This document shows, piece by piece, positions 24,411-36,892 of a DNA stretch of 64,000 nt. The position numbers and the translations under genes are program-made. The notes under the pieces were generated by a model that saw only the letters and a program-made list of their open reading frames with translations, made no database searches and was not told the DNA's origin. Position 1 is the first letter of the stretch. The number at the start of each line of letters is the position of its first letter. The stretch comes from Emydura subglobosa (lineage: Eukaryota > Chordata > Testudines > Chelidae): the NCBI GenBank assembly GCA_007922225.1, contig ML679995.1, forward strand, positions 1,265,653 through 1,329,652, in the 5' to 3' direction.

Positions 24411-25055
24411 TGGGGGTCATAGTGGATCACAAGCTAAATATGAATCAACAATGTAACACTGTCGCAAAAAAAGCAAACATCATTCTGGGATGTATTAGTC
24501 GGACTGTTGTAAGTAAAACACGAGAGGAAATTCTTCCATTCTACTCCATGCTGATTAGGCCTCAACTGGAGAATTGTGTGCAGTTTTGGGTGCCATACTG
24601 GGGACAAACTGAAGAAAGTCCAGAGAAGAGCAACAGAAACAATGAAAAGTCTAGAAAACACGACCTGTGATTGAAAAAACTGGGTTTGTTTAGTCTGGAG
24701 AAGAGAAGACAGAGCAGACGTGATAACTGTTTTCAAGTACATAAAAGGTTGTTACAAGGAGGAGGGGAAAATTGTTCTCGTTAACCTCTGAGGCAAGGAC
24801 AAGAAGCAATGGGCTTAAACTGCAGCCATGGAGGTTTAGGTTGGACATAGGTTGAAAAACTTCCTGACTGTCCATCACGGAACAAAGTGCCAAGGGGGCT
24901 GTGGAATCTCCATCACCGGAGATGTGTAAGAGCAGGTTAGGCAGACGCCTGTCAGGGATGGTCTCTCTAGATAATGCTTGGTCCTGCCTTGAGTGCAGAG
25001 AACTGGACTAGACGACCTCACGTGGCCCCTTCCAGTCCTACGCTTCTATGATGCT
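24411..25055 (+). mobile_element. CR1 LINE 3' part, plus strand
   Basis: It starts in the RT-C-terminal region with [20 protein letters not shown], then FYSMLIRPQLENCVQFWVPY. It continues through the C-terminal and 3' regions to GACGACCTCACGTGGCCCCT and TATGATG near 25050. It abuts the minus-strand copy head to head. Confidence 0.9.
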
Positions 25056-25639
25056 TCTCCAGTCGCTTTGGCCTGTGGGAATTCTGGGCATGAGGCCCTT
25101 GGTCCTAGACAGCGGCTGTAGGGAGACAGCAGAGTCCTTCTGATAAAGAAGCCAGCCCCTCCCGGAGGTGGTTGGCAGGCCGAGTGCCGTACCAGACAGC
25201 CGAGGTCACCCAGCCCTCATCACTCAGCAGCACCATTGCCAAAGCTGCGCCTCTTCCCTTTAGCACTGCAGGTCCATTTCGATAGACGTAGACTGGGCTG
25301 CTGGGACGTTCCCCGCTTGCAATCCAGACTGGTGTGTGGCTGTGTCACCCCAATTCCTCACTCCTGGACCACGACTCACTCCACTTTGCTGTGTGAACCA
25401 CCCACTCCTTGGTTGGCCCACGCCCAGCCTCCTGCGAGTAATGGGGCCCTGGCCCGGTGAAGGAGTGCTCTGGCCAGCCGCTCATGAGATTGATCCTCAG
25501 CAAACAAACATCCCTCGTCCCAGATGCAACCCCGGGAACTGCTGTCTTGCAGGGTTCAGTGCTGCACGCTGCACCCTGCAAACTCATTTACACTTGTCCG
25601 TCAATTTATCAAAGACATTGATTTGCACCAGCCCTGTCA
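25056..25639. other. Intron 1, no recognised feature
   Basis: No exon or clear repeat seen. Confidence 0.4.
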
Positions 25640-26250
25640 CGCTACGTGAGGTCTCTGCACACACAATCCACATGCACTGTTTGAGATAAAACACACAAGT
25701 TTATTGACTATGGCAAGATTTTAAGTGATTATAGATCAGATTAATATAAATCAGGAGATGAATAATGAGTCAAGGAGTTGGTCACAATGAACTAAAAGGT
25801 AACTCGCATCCTAAACGAAGCTTAATATTTCAGTAGCTTTCCAGTCCTTGATGTTAACTTACCGACAGCTAGCTGAGATGCCTCTTGCAGCCAGGCCCCC
25901 CATGGGCAGTTGTCAGTGTCCTTGATGTTGCTATGAAGATGGATTCCAAGGGAGAGCCTGAGACAAAGATGCCTCTTTCTTTTCAACAAGTTTCCTTGAC
26001 CCCCTTGATCGGCCCTGTCCAGCAATGGGCCTGATTTCTTCCATGTGAGCCAAAGAGCTCACAGGTGCTCAGGCCAGTCCATTGTTGCTGTGTGCAGGCC
26101 TCTGCGGGGTGTGAAGCTCAGCTCTGTGTTTGTCTGCATCTATTCAAGCCACGTGAGACACATATTTGGGGACAAGACACAGCAGGGTTTCATATCTGTA
26201 CGTATGTGCAACATTGCAGGGACCATGCTACCAGAGCAATGAGCTGATGC
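25640..26250. repeat. Possible degraded LTR-type repeat
   Basis: AACACACAAGTTTATTGACT and the following AT-rich then GC-rich text resemble an antisense LTR tail (AATAAA on the minus strand). Similar text occurs widely in turtles as I recall. Neither a second LTR nor internal coding is visible. Confidence 0.22.
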
Positions 26251-29200
26251 CCCGTGGCGAGAATGGCAGAAGGAGAATGGAGAGACCCCGAGCAGGCTGG
26301 GACAGGTTACCCTGCCTCCCAGCCACACGCCAGCAGAATCTGACAGAAAGATATGTACGTTTCCACGATGCACTGTCATCTCAATTACTTTACAAACCTT
26401 TCACATCCGGCTGGGGAAGCAGGTGAGGGACACGTGAGGAACAGAACATCCCACCCCACCCTGAAATGCAGCCACCTTTGGGGTGGAGCTCTGCAGATGT
26501 TTCACAACACACAGCAACAATGCCCCACAGTTTAGGGCAGGAAGAGAATGCTGTAGCCAGCTGAAACTGCAGAGGAAATTTAAAGAGGCCAAACGGAATT
26601 GCCCATGTTGGAATATGTCCACGACATCGGGGTTCACACTTCAACTCAGGCAAAAACTGCCCGGGGAACTTTAATCACAGTGCCAGGAAAGCAGAATGCC
26701 AAGGAGGGGGCTGAGGGCTAGAGAGGGCAGCAGGTTAATTAAGGAGGGGTTGGAGCCGGACACATGGCTGGGTCTCTCAGGAGAGAGGCTGGCCAAAACT
26801 CTTCTCTTAGCCACGATATTTTAATTTGGCCCTGGCTGTGGGAAGCTTTTCTGTGAGGTTCAGAGTTATAAACATTCATGCATGTAGGATTCCAACTCCC
26901 CAGGGTCTGTCAGATCCTTACTCCCATGGCAGGGGGGAAATGGCAATAGAGACCAGAGGCCTTTAGAGCAATTTCTATCCAGCCCTGTTAGTGCCATCCT
27001 TACATTTCACAGCGGTTTTCCATACTGGTTTAAAATAAACCAGCCTTTCTGAATCTGAGATACGTTGAGATCACGGCCATGCCGGACCCCTCTGCAATAA
27101 AGCCAGCACAGGATCCGAACCGGCTGGAATTCACACACACACAGGCCGCACGGGCAGTTCTTTTACAGCTATGAACCGCTATTGTCTGGGGGTTAAAATG
27201 GAAGTGCTGACACCCCTCACGGCAGCACTGTCCATGTACAATGCACATCCAAACGCGTGCCCCAGCTCTGTCCTGCCTATGCCGACAACCTGGCCAGCCT
27301 CGCTTCCTCAGGACACTTTGCACTAATACAGAAGTGCAGCCTGCAGAGACTACACATCCCAGCATGCAATGCTCCCCCTTCATCCCAGTGGCCTCTGCAC
27401 CACAGCATGGAAAAGCCAGCGGGTGTGACTGAGTGACCCCGCAGCAGAGGCCAGGTTTCAGTGGGTCGTGTTTTGACGGCTAGCAGGAACATCCGGCGCT
27501 GCAACAGTTACTGCTAGGAAAGGGTTTTGATAAGGATATTAATCCTCACACTTCAGGGCTGAACCTGCTCTAACTAGACTGGGTAAGATCTAACGGGGGG
27601 GGGACGACGACGACACGACACGACAGATTCTCTCAAGCCCACTCCGGCAGGGTTCTCGCACCCTCCCTGGAAGCAGCGGGTGCTGCGCTGCCAGACAGGA
27701 CAGGGAGCTGGGTGGAACCTGGGTCTGATTCGCCTAGAAATTCCTGCGCCTTACGTCACGCAGACATGAACGGGTCGCTCTGGCTGAGCTCCTTTGCTTT
27801 TTGGCAAATACTCTTAAGTCCCACAGGCCAGCGGGGACCCTACGAGCCGATGCCAGCAACAGCCCCTTAGGGAGGCCGAGCAGAGAAGCCCCTGAGATCC
27901 CGCCTGGCTCCCCGCACCCTACACACAGTTCTCCAGAGTCTTGCCCAGTCGGAAGCAACTCCAGCGTTTGGGCAGGGCTTGGAGCGTTATTTTTAACACT
28001 TGCTCACATAACTCTTCGCAGGCATCCTGGGAAGGGCTAGACCTAAAATAGTATCCGGCGGGCACTATTTTTACCCCCTCTGCCTGCAGAGAGGGGCATG
28101 CTGGGGGGGTGAGAGGCCCCCACCCCAAAGTCTGGGGGGCAGGGATTGAGGAGCCATGCTACAGTGGTTTGGTGTTTGGAGTCCTTGGTCTGCTTGGCCT
28201 GCCATGGGGTGGGATTGTCACAGCTGAGGGGCAGGAGGGCAGGACGGTGCAGCCAGTGTGTGTGTGGGCTGGTGGGTGGGAGGTGGAAGGCAGGCAGGCC
28301 CCCATCCCACCTCCCCTCGCTTTACACACCCCGGGTGCTGAGCGATCAGCATGACTAGCGCTGGGGGGTGCTAAACACCGAGCACTTGTTGGGTGAACTC
28401 TTTCGTGTTTAAAAGCTGAGCTGAGCTGAGCTGTGGGGAAGATGTCAGGTTCTATCCCAGAGCCAGCAGCAACCGAGGAACCTCCCTTAGGGAACCTTTC
28501 AAAGAGCCCGGGTCCATTCAGCAGGGTGTCGAGTACAGACCGGAGCCGGATGGGAACAGGGAACCAGAGCTGAAGGGCTCTGTGCCCCAGGGCATTATTA
28601 TTAGTGCAACGCAGACACAAAGTGCCCTCCCACAGCACACGCGTGACAGCCAGCACCCCGGACTCATTACGGCAGATCTGTCAGTACACGCTCACTGCTA
28701 GCTAGAAAACGTACACGTACGCGTCTCACCGCCTGGCTGGGGAGATGGGGCTGACGTTGTCAATACTGTGACCTCTGGCAGCACAGACATGGTTTCGGCT
28801 CCTACCTGGGTGGGTGCAGTCCCTGTACCGGCTCCCCGGGCCCTCGTCACGGCTCGCTGCAGCTGGGTGCCCAGTGCTAGGCGATTAGTCGCACAATGCC
28901 GGGTGCGCTAGAGCAGCTGGAGAGTACACGATGCAGGGCCAGTGATAATCCAAAGGGAAGCCAGCTTGCCCAGCATCGGCTGGCTCAGCGATCGGCTGGC
29001 TCTGCACACTAATCCAGTCCCTGGAAGAAGCTACACAGCAGCTGCTGGAGAACAAGTGGCATGACAGGGCACTTCTCAGACAGGGATCTGTGCTGAGCCT
29101 GGCTCCCCGGGCTGGGTACAGCACAGAGCCTGTGCGCGGGGGGGAGACGCAGGCTGCTGGCCAGCAAAGCCAGGCCCAGCCTGCTAATGAGGCGGCCAGT

Positions 29201-30264
29201 GTACACAGGGAGGGCATGGCAGAAATGCAGCTCGGGTTACAGAAGGCCATTTAGAGAGAGCAGGGAGAAGAGCTGCAAACACACCCAGCCCTCTGCAGAC
29301 TTCGGAGGGAGGGGGAAGCTCCTGCATGGAAACTCCATGGGGCAGTGACTGGCCTCCCATCATTACCCACAAAGGGAGAGATCTCCCTCCATACAGCCTC
29401 CCCCAGGTGCTTCCACACCCCAGCCTCAGCAACGGATGCGTATTAAATAGCTCCGAGCCCCACAGAACGCTCCAGATTGGGACCCACTAAAGGTCCAGTT
29501 AGACCCCATCCCCCTCCAGCCTGCCTGGCCCAATCTATGTCACCCCCGGAGGTGTGGCTGCTCGGCGCCGTTTCTGCCCCGTCTCTGCTGCTTCTTCCCT
29601 CTTCCTGAGCATGGGGCTTCCCAATCATTGGCCCTGAACCCCCCAGGCTGCCTGCAGCCCCCCCGCTGCTCCTGTCCTTCCAGTGCACCCTGCAGGCTGG
29701 CGCTGTCCTGCTCCGGGTCTGATCCCGCTCAGATTTCAGCATCACCCCCAGATCCGAGCCTGGTTGAACTTACACCAGACAAGCAACTGCCAAAGGAAGA
29801 CATGAAGGGGCCACCCCCTAGGAGGCACAGCCGGGGCTGGGGATTTGGAGAGCTTGTGTTCTCCACTTCATTTTTAGCAGGCCAAACAAAAAAAAAAACC
29901 GAATCTCTCCAGCACACCCAGAGACTCCTGCTCTGGGCATTGCTCAGCAGGAAAAGCATCGCTCCCGGCGAGCGCTTCACCATCGCAGCCAGCTCTGGAG
30001 CCTCAGCTACTGCCCACCCTACCGCTGCAATAGCTGAGAGTCGGAGAAAAGGGGCGCGAACCACGTGTTCTCGTGCTGCTTGGGGTGCACAGGAACAGCC
30101 CGGTCCCACTGCAGGCCAGCGAGGGACTCCTACCAGTCAGAGCAGTGACCGCTGGTCATGGGCCCACGCTGGCACTATTCTACCGAGGAACCCAGAGCTA
30201 GCGACACTCAGAGGGAGCCAGCGACCCTGACATGCCAGGGTGTGGGGCGGGGATGCCCAGGAAG
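26251..30264. other. Intron 1, no recognised gene
   Basis: Apart from one ZNF143/THAP11-like motif at 27349 and short CGACA and GAGCT runs at about 27605 and 28423, I find no supportable feature. Confidence 0.4.
27349..27373 (+). promoter_or_regulatory. ZNF143/THAP11-like motif
   Basis: ACTACACATCCCAGCATGCA followed by ATGCT matches the long ZNF143/THAP11 recognition sequence (ACTACA..TCCCAG.ATGCA) at nearly all informative positions. Binding is not shown. The motif could be carried by a repeat. Confidence 0.4.
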
Positions 30265-30288
30265 ACTACAGGGCCCAGAATGCAACAT
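30265..30288 (+). promoter_or_regulatory. ZNF143/THAP11-like motif, partner of an inverted pair
   Basis: ACTACAGGGCCCAGAATGCA followed by ACAT. It is the left member of an inverted pair with the copy at 30315-30338. Confidence 0.4.
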
Positions 30289-30314
30289 TCCCTACCAGTG
30301 AGAGCAGGCCCGCT

Positions 30315-30338
30315 GCACTGCATGCTGGGGCTTGTAGT
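30315..30338 (-). promoter_or_regulatory. ZNF143/THAP11-like motif, minus strand
   Basis: On the minus strand it reads ACTACAAGCCCCAGCATGCA followed by GTGC. It faces the copy at 30265 with 26 bases between them. Confidence 0.45.
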
Positions 30339-30499
30339 CTTCGCAGCCTGCATCTCCCCATTTGCTGGGACGGTGGGGATCCGAGGAAGGATTCCTCCAA
30401 GTTCTCGTTCCCTCTTTTGCTACCCCACGGAGCTGAAAGGGCCTTGCTCTGGCTGAGGGGCCCGCTGGGGAGGGGCGTGGTTACCAGCACCCAGGGGGC

Positions 30500-31150
30500 A
30501 CTCCCTACCCAGGGCTAACCCCGCTAGGCTGCCTGTCCCTGCAGCGAGGGAAGCAGGTGCTGGCATGGCCCCCCGTGGCCCAGCCGCCTCCTAGGTGGGA
30601 TTTTCGGTTCCCTCGGCAGCAGAGTCAGCCAGGCAGAAGCAGAAAGCTTCCCACTGAGACGGGACTGAACCGGGGGCAGGCCCGGCTCCCCGCTCTGCCA
30701 GGGACAGCGCACTGCCAGCACCGCAGCTCCTGCACCGACACATTCGCGTGGTGAGCAGGCTCCAGGCACGTCCGTAAGCAGGATACGTCAGTTAACGCTG
30801 GAGCCTCCCAGCTCAGCCCAGCACACAGGAGAATCCAGGCAGTGTGGAGCTATTCTACACCGACAGGCTAGGCCGCGGGCCTGCAGGGCTGAGCAAGACA
30901 ACGCACGGCTCCAACTACGCTGGGCTCAGACACAAACTACTGGCAGAACCCCAGGGCTCTGAACGTGTTCTCCAAACAGCCCGGGCTCCAGCCTGGCCTG
31001 AGGGCATTTGCTCCGTGTCCGTCTCAAGCTAGGCTAGAAGCCTGGTGCAGGGAGGGCTCCTGCTCAATTCCCCTGGGGTCTGCGGCTGCTCAGATGCCAC
31101 CATGGCTGCGTAGGTCTGTAGTAACAGCTAGCTTCTTCTGCAGCGCGTTT
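30500..31150. other. Intron 1, no recognised feature
   Basis: No exon or clear repeat seen. Confidence 0.4.
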
Positions 31151-31157
31151 CATCCAG

Positions 31158-31345
31158 AGATCTCAAAGCACTCGGCAAGGCAGGGCGTGCCATTCTCCCC
31201 ATTTAGCAGTTGGAGACACTGAGGCATGCAGAGGGGAAGTGACTCTCCCACGGTCACCGAGCAGCCCAGCGGCAGAGCTGGGAACAGAACCCAGGTCTCC
31301 TGAATCCCCGTCCAGAGTTCTAGCCACTAGGCCACACTGCCTCTC
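31158..31345 (-). mobile_element. tRNA-derived SINE (Cry/MIR-like), minus strand, nearly complete
   Basis: Reading the minus strand from 31345: GAGAGGCAGTGTGGCCTAGT (tRNA-like head with box A TGGCCTAGTGG), GGAGACCTGGGTTCTGTTCC (box B), AGCTCTGCCGCTGGGC, GAGAGTCACTTCCCCTCTGC, CTCAGTGTCTCCAACTGC and AAATGGGGAGAATGG, with the tail GAGTGCTTTGAGATCTC. The whole order of a turtle tRNA-derived SINE is retained. Confidence 0.75.
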
Positions 31346-31399
31346 ATAACCCTCAAGCCCTGCTCACAGACACTGCAGAAATCCCCGACCCCCCGAATG

Positions 31400-31940
31400 T
31401 TACATAATACAGTGCAATAGGGAAAGGACTTTAACAGGTGCAGTGGAGGGAGGCGCCCCAAGTCCGGAGAACATGGCCCCAGCCCAAGCACCTGCTAACA
31501 TCACAGCTCCCCACACTGAATGGGGGCGGTTTGCTTCGGTTTCTTTATCTAGCGATTGGTCAGTCTGAACCAATCAAGAAAGGGGATCCCGATCCCAGCC
31601 AGGGACGAGGCCTCGCCTGCACAGGCCGGGTGCAAAGTGCCTCTCTGCCCGTGCTCCTCACCCCTCTACTACTGCCAGCCAGCCAGCCGGCTTGGGAACA
31701 CAATGGCTCCGCAGCGCTCTGTCCGTGCCTCCGTCTCAGCCCAGACCCCACTCCCCGGGTCCTGCCATAAGCTCTGCCTGCTTCTCTCCCTGACCCCGTG
31801 CCCCTAAAATGCCTCCCCCAAGCCCATTTCCCCACTAACCCTCACCGCAGCACCCTCCACTGCCAGCTACGCTGCGGTGCCCAATGTGTGGAGCCAGCGT
31901 GGCCTGGAACTGCCCCACCTTCATTACGGAGGGGCGGCCC
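31400..31940. other. Intron 1, no recognised feature
   Basis: No exon or clear repeat seen. Confidence 0.4.
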
Positions 31941-31946
31941 ATGGAG

Positions 31947-31970
31947 ACTACAGCTCCCAGCATGCAGTGC
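31947..31970 (+). promoter_or_regulatory. ZNF143/THAP11-like motif
   Basis: ACTACAGCTCCCAGCATGCA followed by GTGC, the closest match in the window to the long ZNF143/THAP11 motif. Confidence 0.45.
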
Positions 31971-32087
31971 TCCATCTCCAACCAAGCCACAAGCCACGGT
32001 GCGTTGTCCACAGGCTGTTCTCACCCATAACAGGGAAGGACAAGCACAAACTGAATCGTTTTCATGTGAGTTTCCATTGCCAGCTGT

Positions 32088-32200
32088 CAGATGCCTGTGT
32101 GATCCCAGGCAAGTCACGGCCCGTCCGTGCCTCAGTTTCCCCATCGGTGAAATGGGGATAATGATCCTGACCTACCTCCCGGGGGCACGAGAGTAAATTC
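32088..32200 (+). mobile_element. tRNA-derived SINE 3' portion, plus strand
   Basis: TGTGATCCCAGGCAAGTCAC, CCTCAGTTTCCCCATCGGTG and AAATGGGGATAATGATCCTG are the consecutive body blocks of the same SINE family as the copy at 31.2 kb. The tRNA-like head is missing. Confidence 0.6.
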
Positions 32201-33408
32201 ATTCCTATTTAATAGCTGCGCCCCTGGTATTCAGTCAGAGGGGAGCATCACAGAGAAGCAGGTTCCTGCCCAGAGGAGCTCACCTCGCGACCTACCCCAT
32301 CGCGCATGCTCTCACCCTGGGCTCTCTTCGTCTCTGCAGCTGCACTATGGGTGAAGACGGCATTTCCCACTGCTCCCAGGCTCCTAAAGCTGCTCCTTCC
32401 AGGACACATGCTGGCAGGAATGCCGGGCGATAGTCTCTGGCTTTCAGTCACACACAGCCGCACTGCCTGGGAATGTGAGCAATGCACAACACACCAGGCA
32501 CAATGACTTCACCCCACCCCAGGAGCAGGCTGAGTCACAGGGAACACCAAAACAACCCCGAGCTCACGTCTCGTTCTCCAAGCCGAGGAGCGCCCGGCGG
32601 ACGGCTGGATTTAGACGCACAGCAGGGCGCTCTAAAAAGAGACTTCAGGCCCCGCAGATAACAAACACTTGCCCTGTTTATAGAGAGTGTGAAGCTTCCA
32701 GAGGATATTTCTCCTGTGGGGGGTGGGGAACGCCAACACTGCAGTGGCATTAAACTCTGCAGTGGCCAGATGAGATCGAACTCACAGCGCTCAGGGATGT
32801 CTGGATTGTGGATCGGCCCATTACAGAGGTAGGAGCCTAGGGCAAAGTTCTGATCGGGATCAGAATTCGCATTTCGAATTGCCCTGAATCTTGGTCTCCC
32901 CTCAACAACGGCTCCAGTGGCAGATGAATCCTCCTCCTGCAATGCCTGCTGTCACTTCTCTCGCCGGCTGTGCTACAAACAGCGGAGCCAAGCCCTTTGA
33001 TAAATGGACTCCATTGCGTTCCCAGCCGCATTAGCCGTCCTCTGCCCAGATGCTACTTTTGTAACTTTCCAGTGTTCAGCCCTCACTGAGTCACAACAAG
33101 TCTCGCTACTGCTCCGAAAAAGAGCAGCCGGGAGAGCACTCCTCCTCCACTGCCAGCAGCGGAAAGCTGGCTGAACAGATCCGGACTAGTTAGTGCAGAG
33201 CGAGGTGAACGAGCGAGGACAGAAGACAGGAGCAGGAAGGAATTACTGGTAGTTCGGGCACTGCTGTGTGCCCTCTCTGGAGAACCCAGGAGAGAGGTAG
33301 ACATTTGTGTGGCTAATGAGAATGTGCACACCTACCTTCCAAAAGGATTAAGGTCTAAGCCCTGCTTCATCAGCCTAAGCCAGTCACTGCGTGACGGAGC
33401 AAAGTAAT
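32201..33408. other. Intron 1, no recognised feature
   Basis: No exon or clear repeat seen. Confidence 0.4.
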
Positions 33409-33543
33409 CACAGAATCACAGAAGATCAGGATTGGAAGGGAGCTCAGGAGGTATCTAGTCCAACCCCCTGCTCACAGCAGGACCAACTCCAACTAAACCA
33501 TCCCAGCCAGGGCTTTGTCAAGCTGCGCCTTAAAAACCTGTAA
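33409..33543 (-). mobile_element. CR1 3'-end fragment, minus strand
   Basis: AGAATCACAGAAGATCAGGA, then CTCAGGAGGTATCTAGTCCA, CCCCTGCTCACAGCAGGACC and CAGGGCTTTGTCAAGC. This is the CR1 3' terminal block in antisense, truncated after about 135 bases. Confidence 0.9.
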
Positions 33544-35165
33544 GTAAATAATGTGACCTCTTTGGAAGAAGGTCGTCAGCTCCGCTCAGCCAGGCTGGCA
33601 CAGCTGGGATGATTTCTCTAGGCTTGGATACTCTGAGACCCTCCCTCAGCAGAGTCATGCCCAGCAAGTCCTGTCTGCTCCCGCTGCTCTGGCCTCTTCC
33701 CTCTGCAAACAGGCCCGTTTGCTAATAAAGTGAGACTTCGGGGTGTGAGGTCAAGGACGTCACCCTGGGCCAGGAGTCCTCCTACTTGAGGACCAGAAGA
33801 TCCCATGTACCCAGGAGCAAGCCGGGTCACCCTTTCCTCAGTGCTGCTCACCTACCTTCGGATCCTGAGCGTGCATCCACAGCAGTGCGGCTTTGGTGCA
33901 TTTCAAAAGCTGGTTGGTTACACAGACATGTCACTTGGAGTGAAGGCGGACGGCTGGTTTGCAAGGGGAGCTACCGGGCATGTAACTAACATGACAATCA
34001 CGCTTGGGGACAGCTGTGGTCAGATGGTGCTGGCAGGCTGGCGACTCAGGGCTTTAATGAACACCAACATTAACCCTTTCATCTCTTACTTTGTATTTTA
34101 AATGCCCAGGAGGGGGAGAGAAATAAGCAAAGCAGGAAGCGTGATTCCTAGAGCAGGAGGTGTTCAGACAGGGAGCAAAAATGAGGCGCAGGGAGCTGCA
34201 GCTACCAGGGCTGGCTGGCCAGTGGAGGAGCAAGACAAGCAGGCAGATGGGGGCGGGTTGGAGGAAGAGTCAGGCAGAACTGGGGCTGCCTGAGAGGCAG
34301 CAGGCCAGCGAGGAAGACCCAGAGCTGTGGCTCGCAGGAAGGCTGCTCATGCAGGATGGTGGAGAGGAGCTGGAGGTCATGGCTTATGGTGCACAATGGA
34401 AGCTGGCACCCGTTACTTGTATGGACCCCAGCATGCATTGCCTGGTTACAGCATCCATCTGGGGGCACAGAAGTGCCTTTCGATAACTGGCCCCGGCTGA
34501 GAGGTGCACGTGTCCCCAGACAGCCGTTCCAGGCACCCTGCACAGAGAGGCTCAGCACCACAGAGGGGCTAGCCGGGTCGGGAGTGCCCCTTCTGCACTG
34601 GTGGCCATGTCTGAGGCCCCCGGCCATCACCTCCTTCCTCCCAAAGGGAAACAGATTTCCCTTCCTCCACTTCACACAGGAAGTTCTGCTCCTACACTCC
34701 CATCACCGGCCCAGCCATCAGCCTGACGCGAAGGCAGCTACAGGGAAGGGTGTAGCAGGCTTTCCCCTTCCTCCGAAGGGCTGAGATGCTGCAGGGGAAG
34801 TCGGGGCGCGGGGCAGCCTGGCTGGCTCGCTCTCCTTTCCTGGACGAACAGAGGCTCCTGTGGGATGCAGCGGCTGCACTCTGGCGGACTGCACGCTTCC
34901 CTCTGCTGCTCTCCCACCGCAAGGCTGCCCAGGCTTCACTGTATCTCTGTTCCCCTCTGTGCCCTGGTGACGCGGCGGTTTAAACTGCCCGCGTTCTTTC
35001 CCCAAAGCCCACACTGCCGGCTCCAGGAGATGGTGCTGTGCAGGACAGCACATGGCTGCCCAATGCAAGAGACCCCGGGAGCCATGGCGAAGCGGCACTA
35101 ACAGCCGGGGTCAGGAATTCAGTGTTCAGGGTGGCTGAGGGAGTCCCAGCTCTGAGCTCCTGACT
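33544..35165. other. Intron 1, no recognised feature
   Basis: No exon or clear repeat seen. A partial CCCAGCATGCATTGCC near 34427 resembles half of the ZNF143/THAP11-like motif. Confidence 0.4.
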
Positions 35166-35169
35166 GGCA

Positions 35170-36765
35170 CAGGGTGAAATCAGGAAGGCCAAAGCACAGT
35201 TGGAGTTGCAGCTAGCAAGGAGCATGAAGGGGAACAAGAAGGGTTTCTACAGGTATGTTAGTAACAAGAAGGTGGTCAGGGAAAGTATAGGCCCCTTACA
35301 GAACGGGGGAGGCAACCTAGTGACAGAGGATGTGGAGAAAGCTGAGGTACTCAATGCCTTTTTTGCCTCTGTCTTCAAAGACAAGGTCAGCTCCCAGACT
35401 ACTGCACTGGGCAGCACAGAATGGGCAGGAGGTAAACATCCCGCAGTGCTGAAGGAACAGGTTCAAGACTATTTAGAAAGATTGGACATACACAAACCGA
35501 GGGTGCTGAGGGAGTTGGCTGACGTGATTGCAGAGCCATTGGCCATTATCTTTGAAAATTCATGGTGATTGGGGAGGACCTGGATGATTGGAAAAAGGCA
35601 TCTTCAAAAACGGGAAGGAGGAGGATCCGGGGAACTACAGACCGGTCAGCCTCACCTCAGTCCCCAGAAAAATCATGGAGCCAGTCCTCAAGGAATCCAT
35701 TTTGAGGCACTTGAAGGAGGGGAAGGTGATCAGGAACAGTCAGCATGGATTCACCAAGGGCGAGTCATGCCTGACCAACCTGATTGCTTTCTATGATGAG
35801 CTGACTGGGTCTGTGGACGTGGGGAAAGCGGTGGACTTTAACAAAGCTTTTGGTACAGTCTGCCACAGTATTCTTGCCAGCAAGTTAAAGAAGAACAGGT
35901 TGGATGAATGGACTATAAGATGGACAGAAAGCTGGCTAAATCGTCAGACTCAAAGGGTAGTGACCAATGACTTGATGTCTAGTTGGCAGCCAGTAACAAG
36001 CAGAGTGTCCCAGGGGTCGGTCCTGGGGCCGGTTTTGTTCAACTTCTTCATTAATGATCTGGAGGATGGGGTGGATTGCACCCTCAGCATGTTTGCAGAT
36101 GACACTAAGCTGGGGGGAGTGGTAGACACCCTGGAAGGTAGGGATAGGATACAGAAGGACCTAAACAAACTGGAGGATTGGGCCCAAAGAAATCTGATGA
36201 GGTTCAACAAGGATAAGTGCAGAGTTCTGCACTTAGCATGGAAGAATCCCATGCACAGCTACAGACTGGGGACCAATGGGCTAGGCAGCAGTTCTGCAGA
36301 AAAGAACCTGGGGGTAACAGTGGATAAGAAGCTGGATATGAGTCAACAGTGTACCCTGAGGGAACAGTGTACCCTGAGGGAACTAGGCTTGTTTAGCCTG
36401 AAGAAGAAAAGATTGAGGGGGGATTTGATAGCAGCCTTTAACTACCGAAAGGGGGTTCCAGGGAGGATGGGGCTAGGCTGTTCTCGGTGGTGGCAGATGA
36501 CAGAACAAGGAGCAATGGTCTCAAGTTGCAGGGGGAGAGGTCTAGGTTGAACATTAGGAAAAACTTTTTCCCTAGGAGGGTGGTGAAGCACTGGAATGGG
36601 TTACCTAGGGAGGTGGTGGAATCTCCATCCTTAGAGGTTTTTAAGGCCTGGCTTGACCAAGCCCTGGCTGGGATGGTTTAGTCGGGGTTGGTCCTGCTGT
36701 GAGCAGGGGTTGGACTAGATGAGCTCCTGGAGTCCCTTTCAACCCTAACCTTCTCGGATTCTGTG
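35170..36765 (+). mobile_element. CR1 LINE, 1.6 kb, plus strand, with internal deletion
   Basis: Translation from 35200 gives [20 protein letters not shown] and [20 protein letters not shown] (linker between endonuclease and RT), then, after a frame change at about 35570, [60 protein letters not shown] and [20 protein letters not shown] with the catalytic FADD. The frame of 320 codons is open across the RT. At 36347-36382 an 18-bp unit is repeated in tandem, and the RT C-terminal segment present in the 13-14 kb copy (from the ALVVKKANG region to QRRATKM) is absent. The 3' tail ends near TTCTCGGATTCTGTG. The aspartate of the FDKAF-like motif is replaced by asparagine (FNKAFG). Confidence 0.95.
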
Positions 36766-36864
36766 AACAGGCCACCCTCAGAGTTACTGCACACAGGGGC
36801 CCTTTCCCTGAAACACCCAGTACAGCAGGGATCGTTTCACTGCCACTGGATCAAGGTGCACAGG

Positions 36865-36892
36865 CCCCCCCCCCCCCCCCCACACACACACC
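36865..36892. repeat. Poly-C tract followed by CA repeat
   Basis: Seventeen Cs (36865-36881), then about five CA units. Confidence 0.9.

Noticed and set aside
23690..25055. Twin-primed single CR1 insertion
   Set aside because: Both halves carry their own 3' end, which one twin-primed insertion would not give.
29628..30230. 200-codon plus-strand frame
   Set aside because: Biased composition, no known motif, overlapping frame on the other strand.
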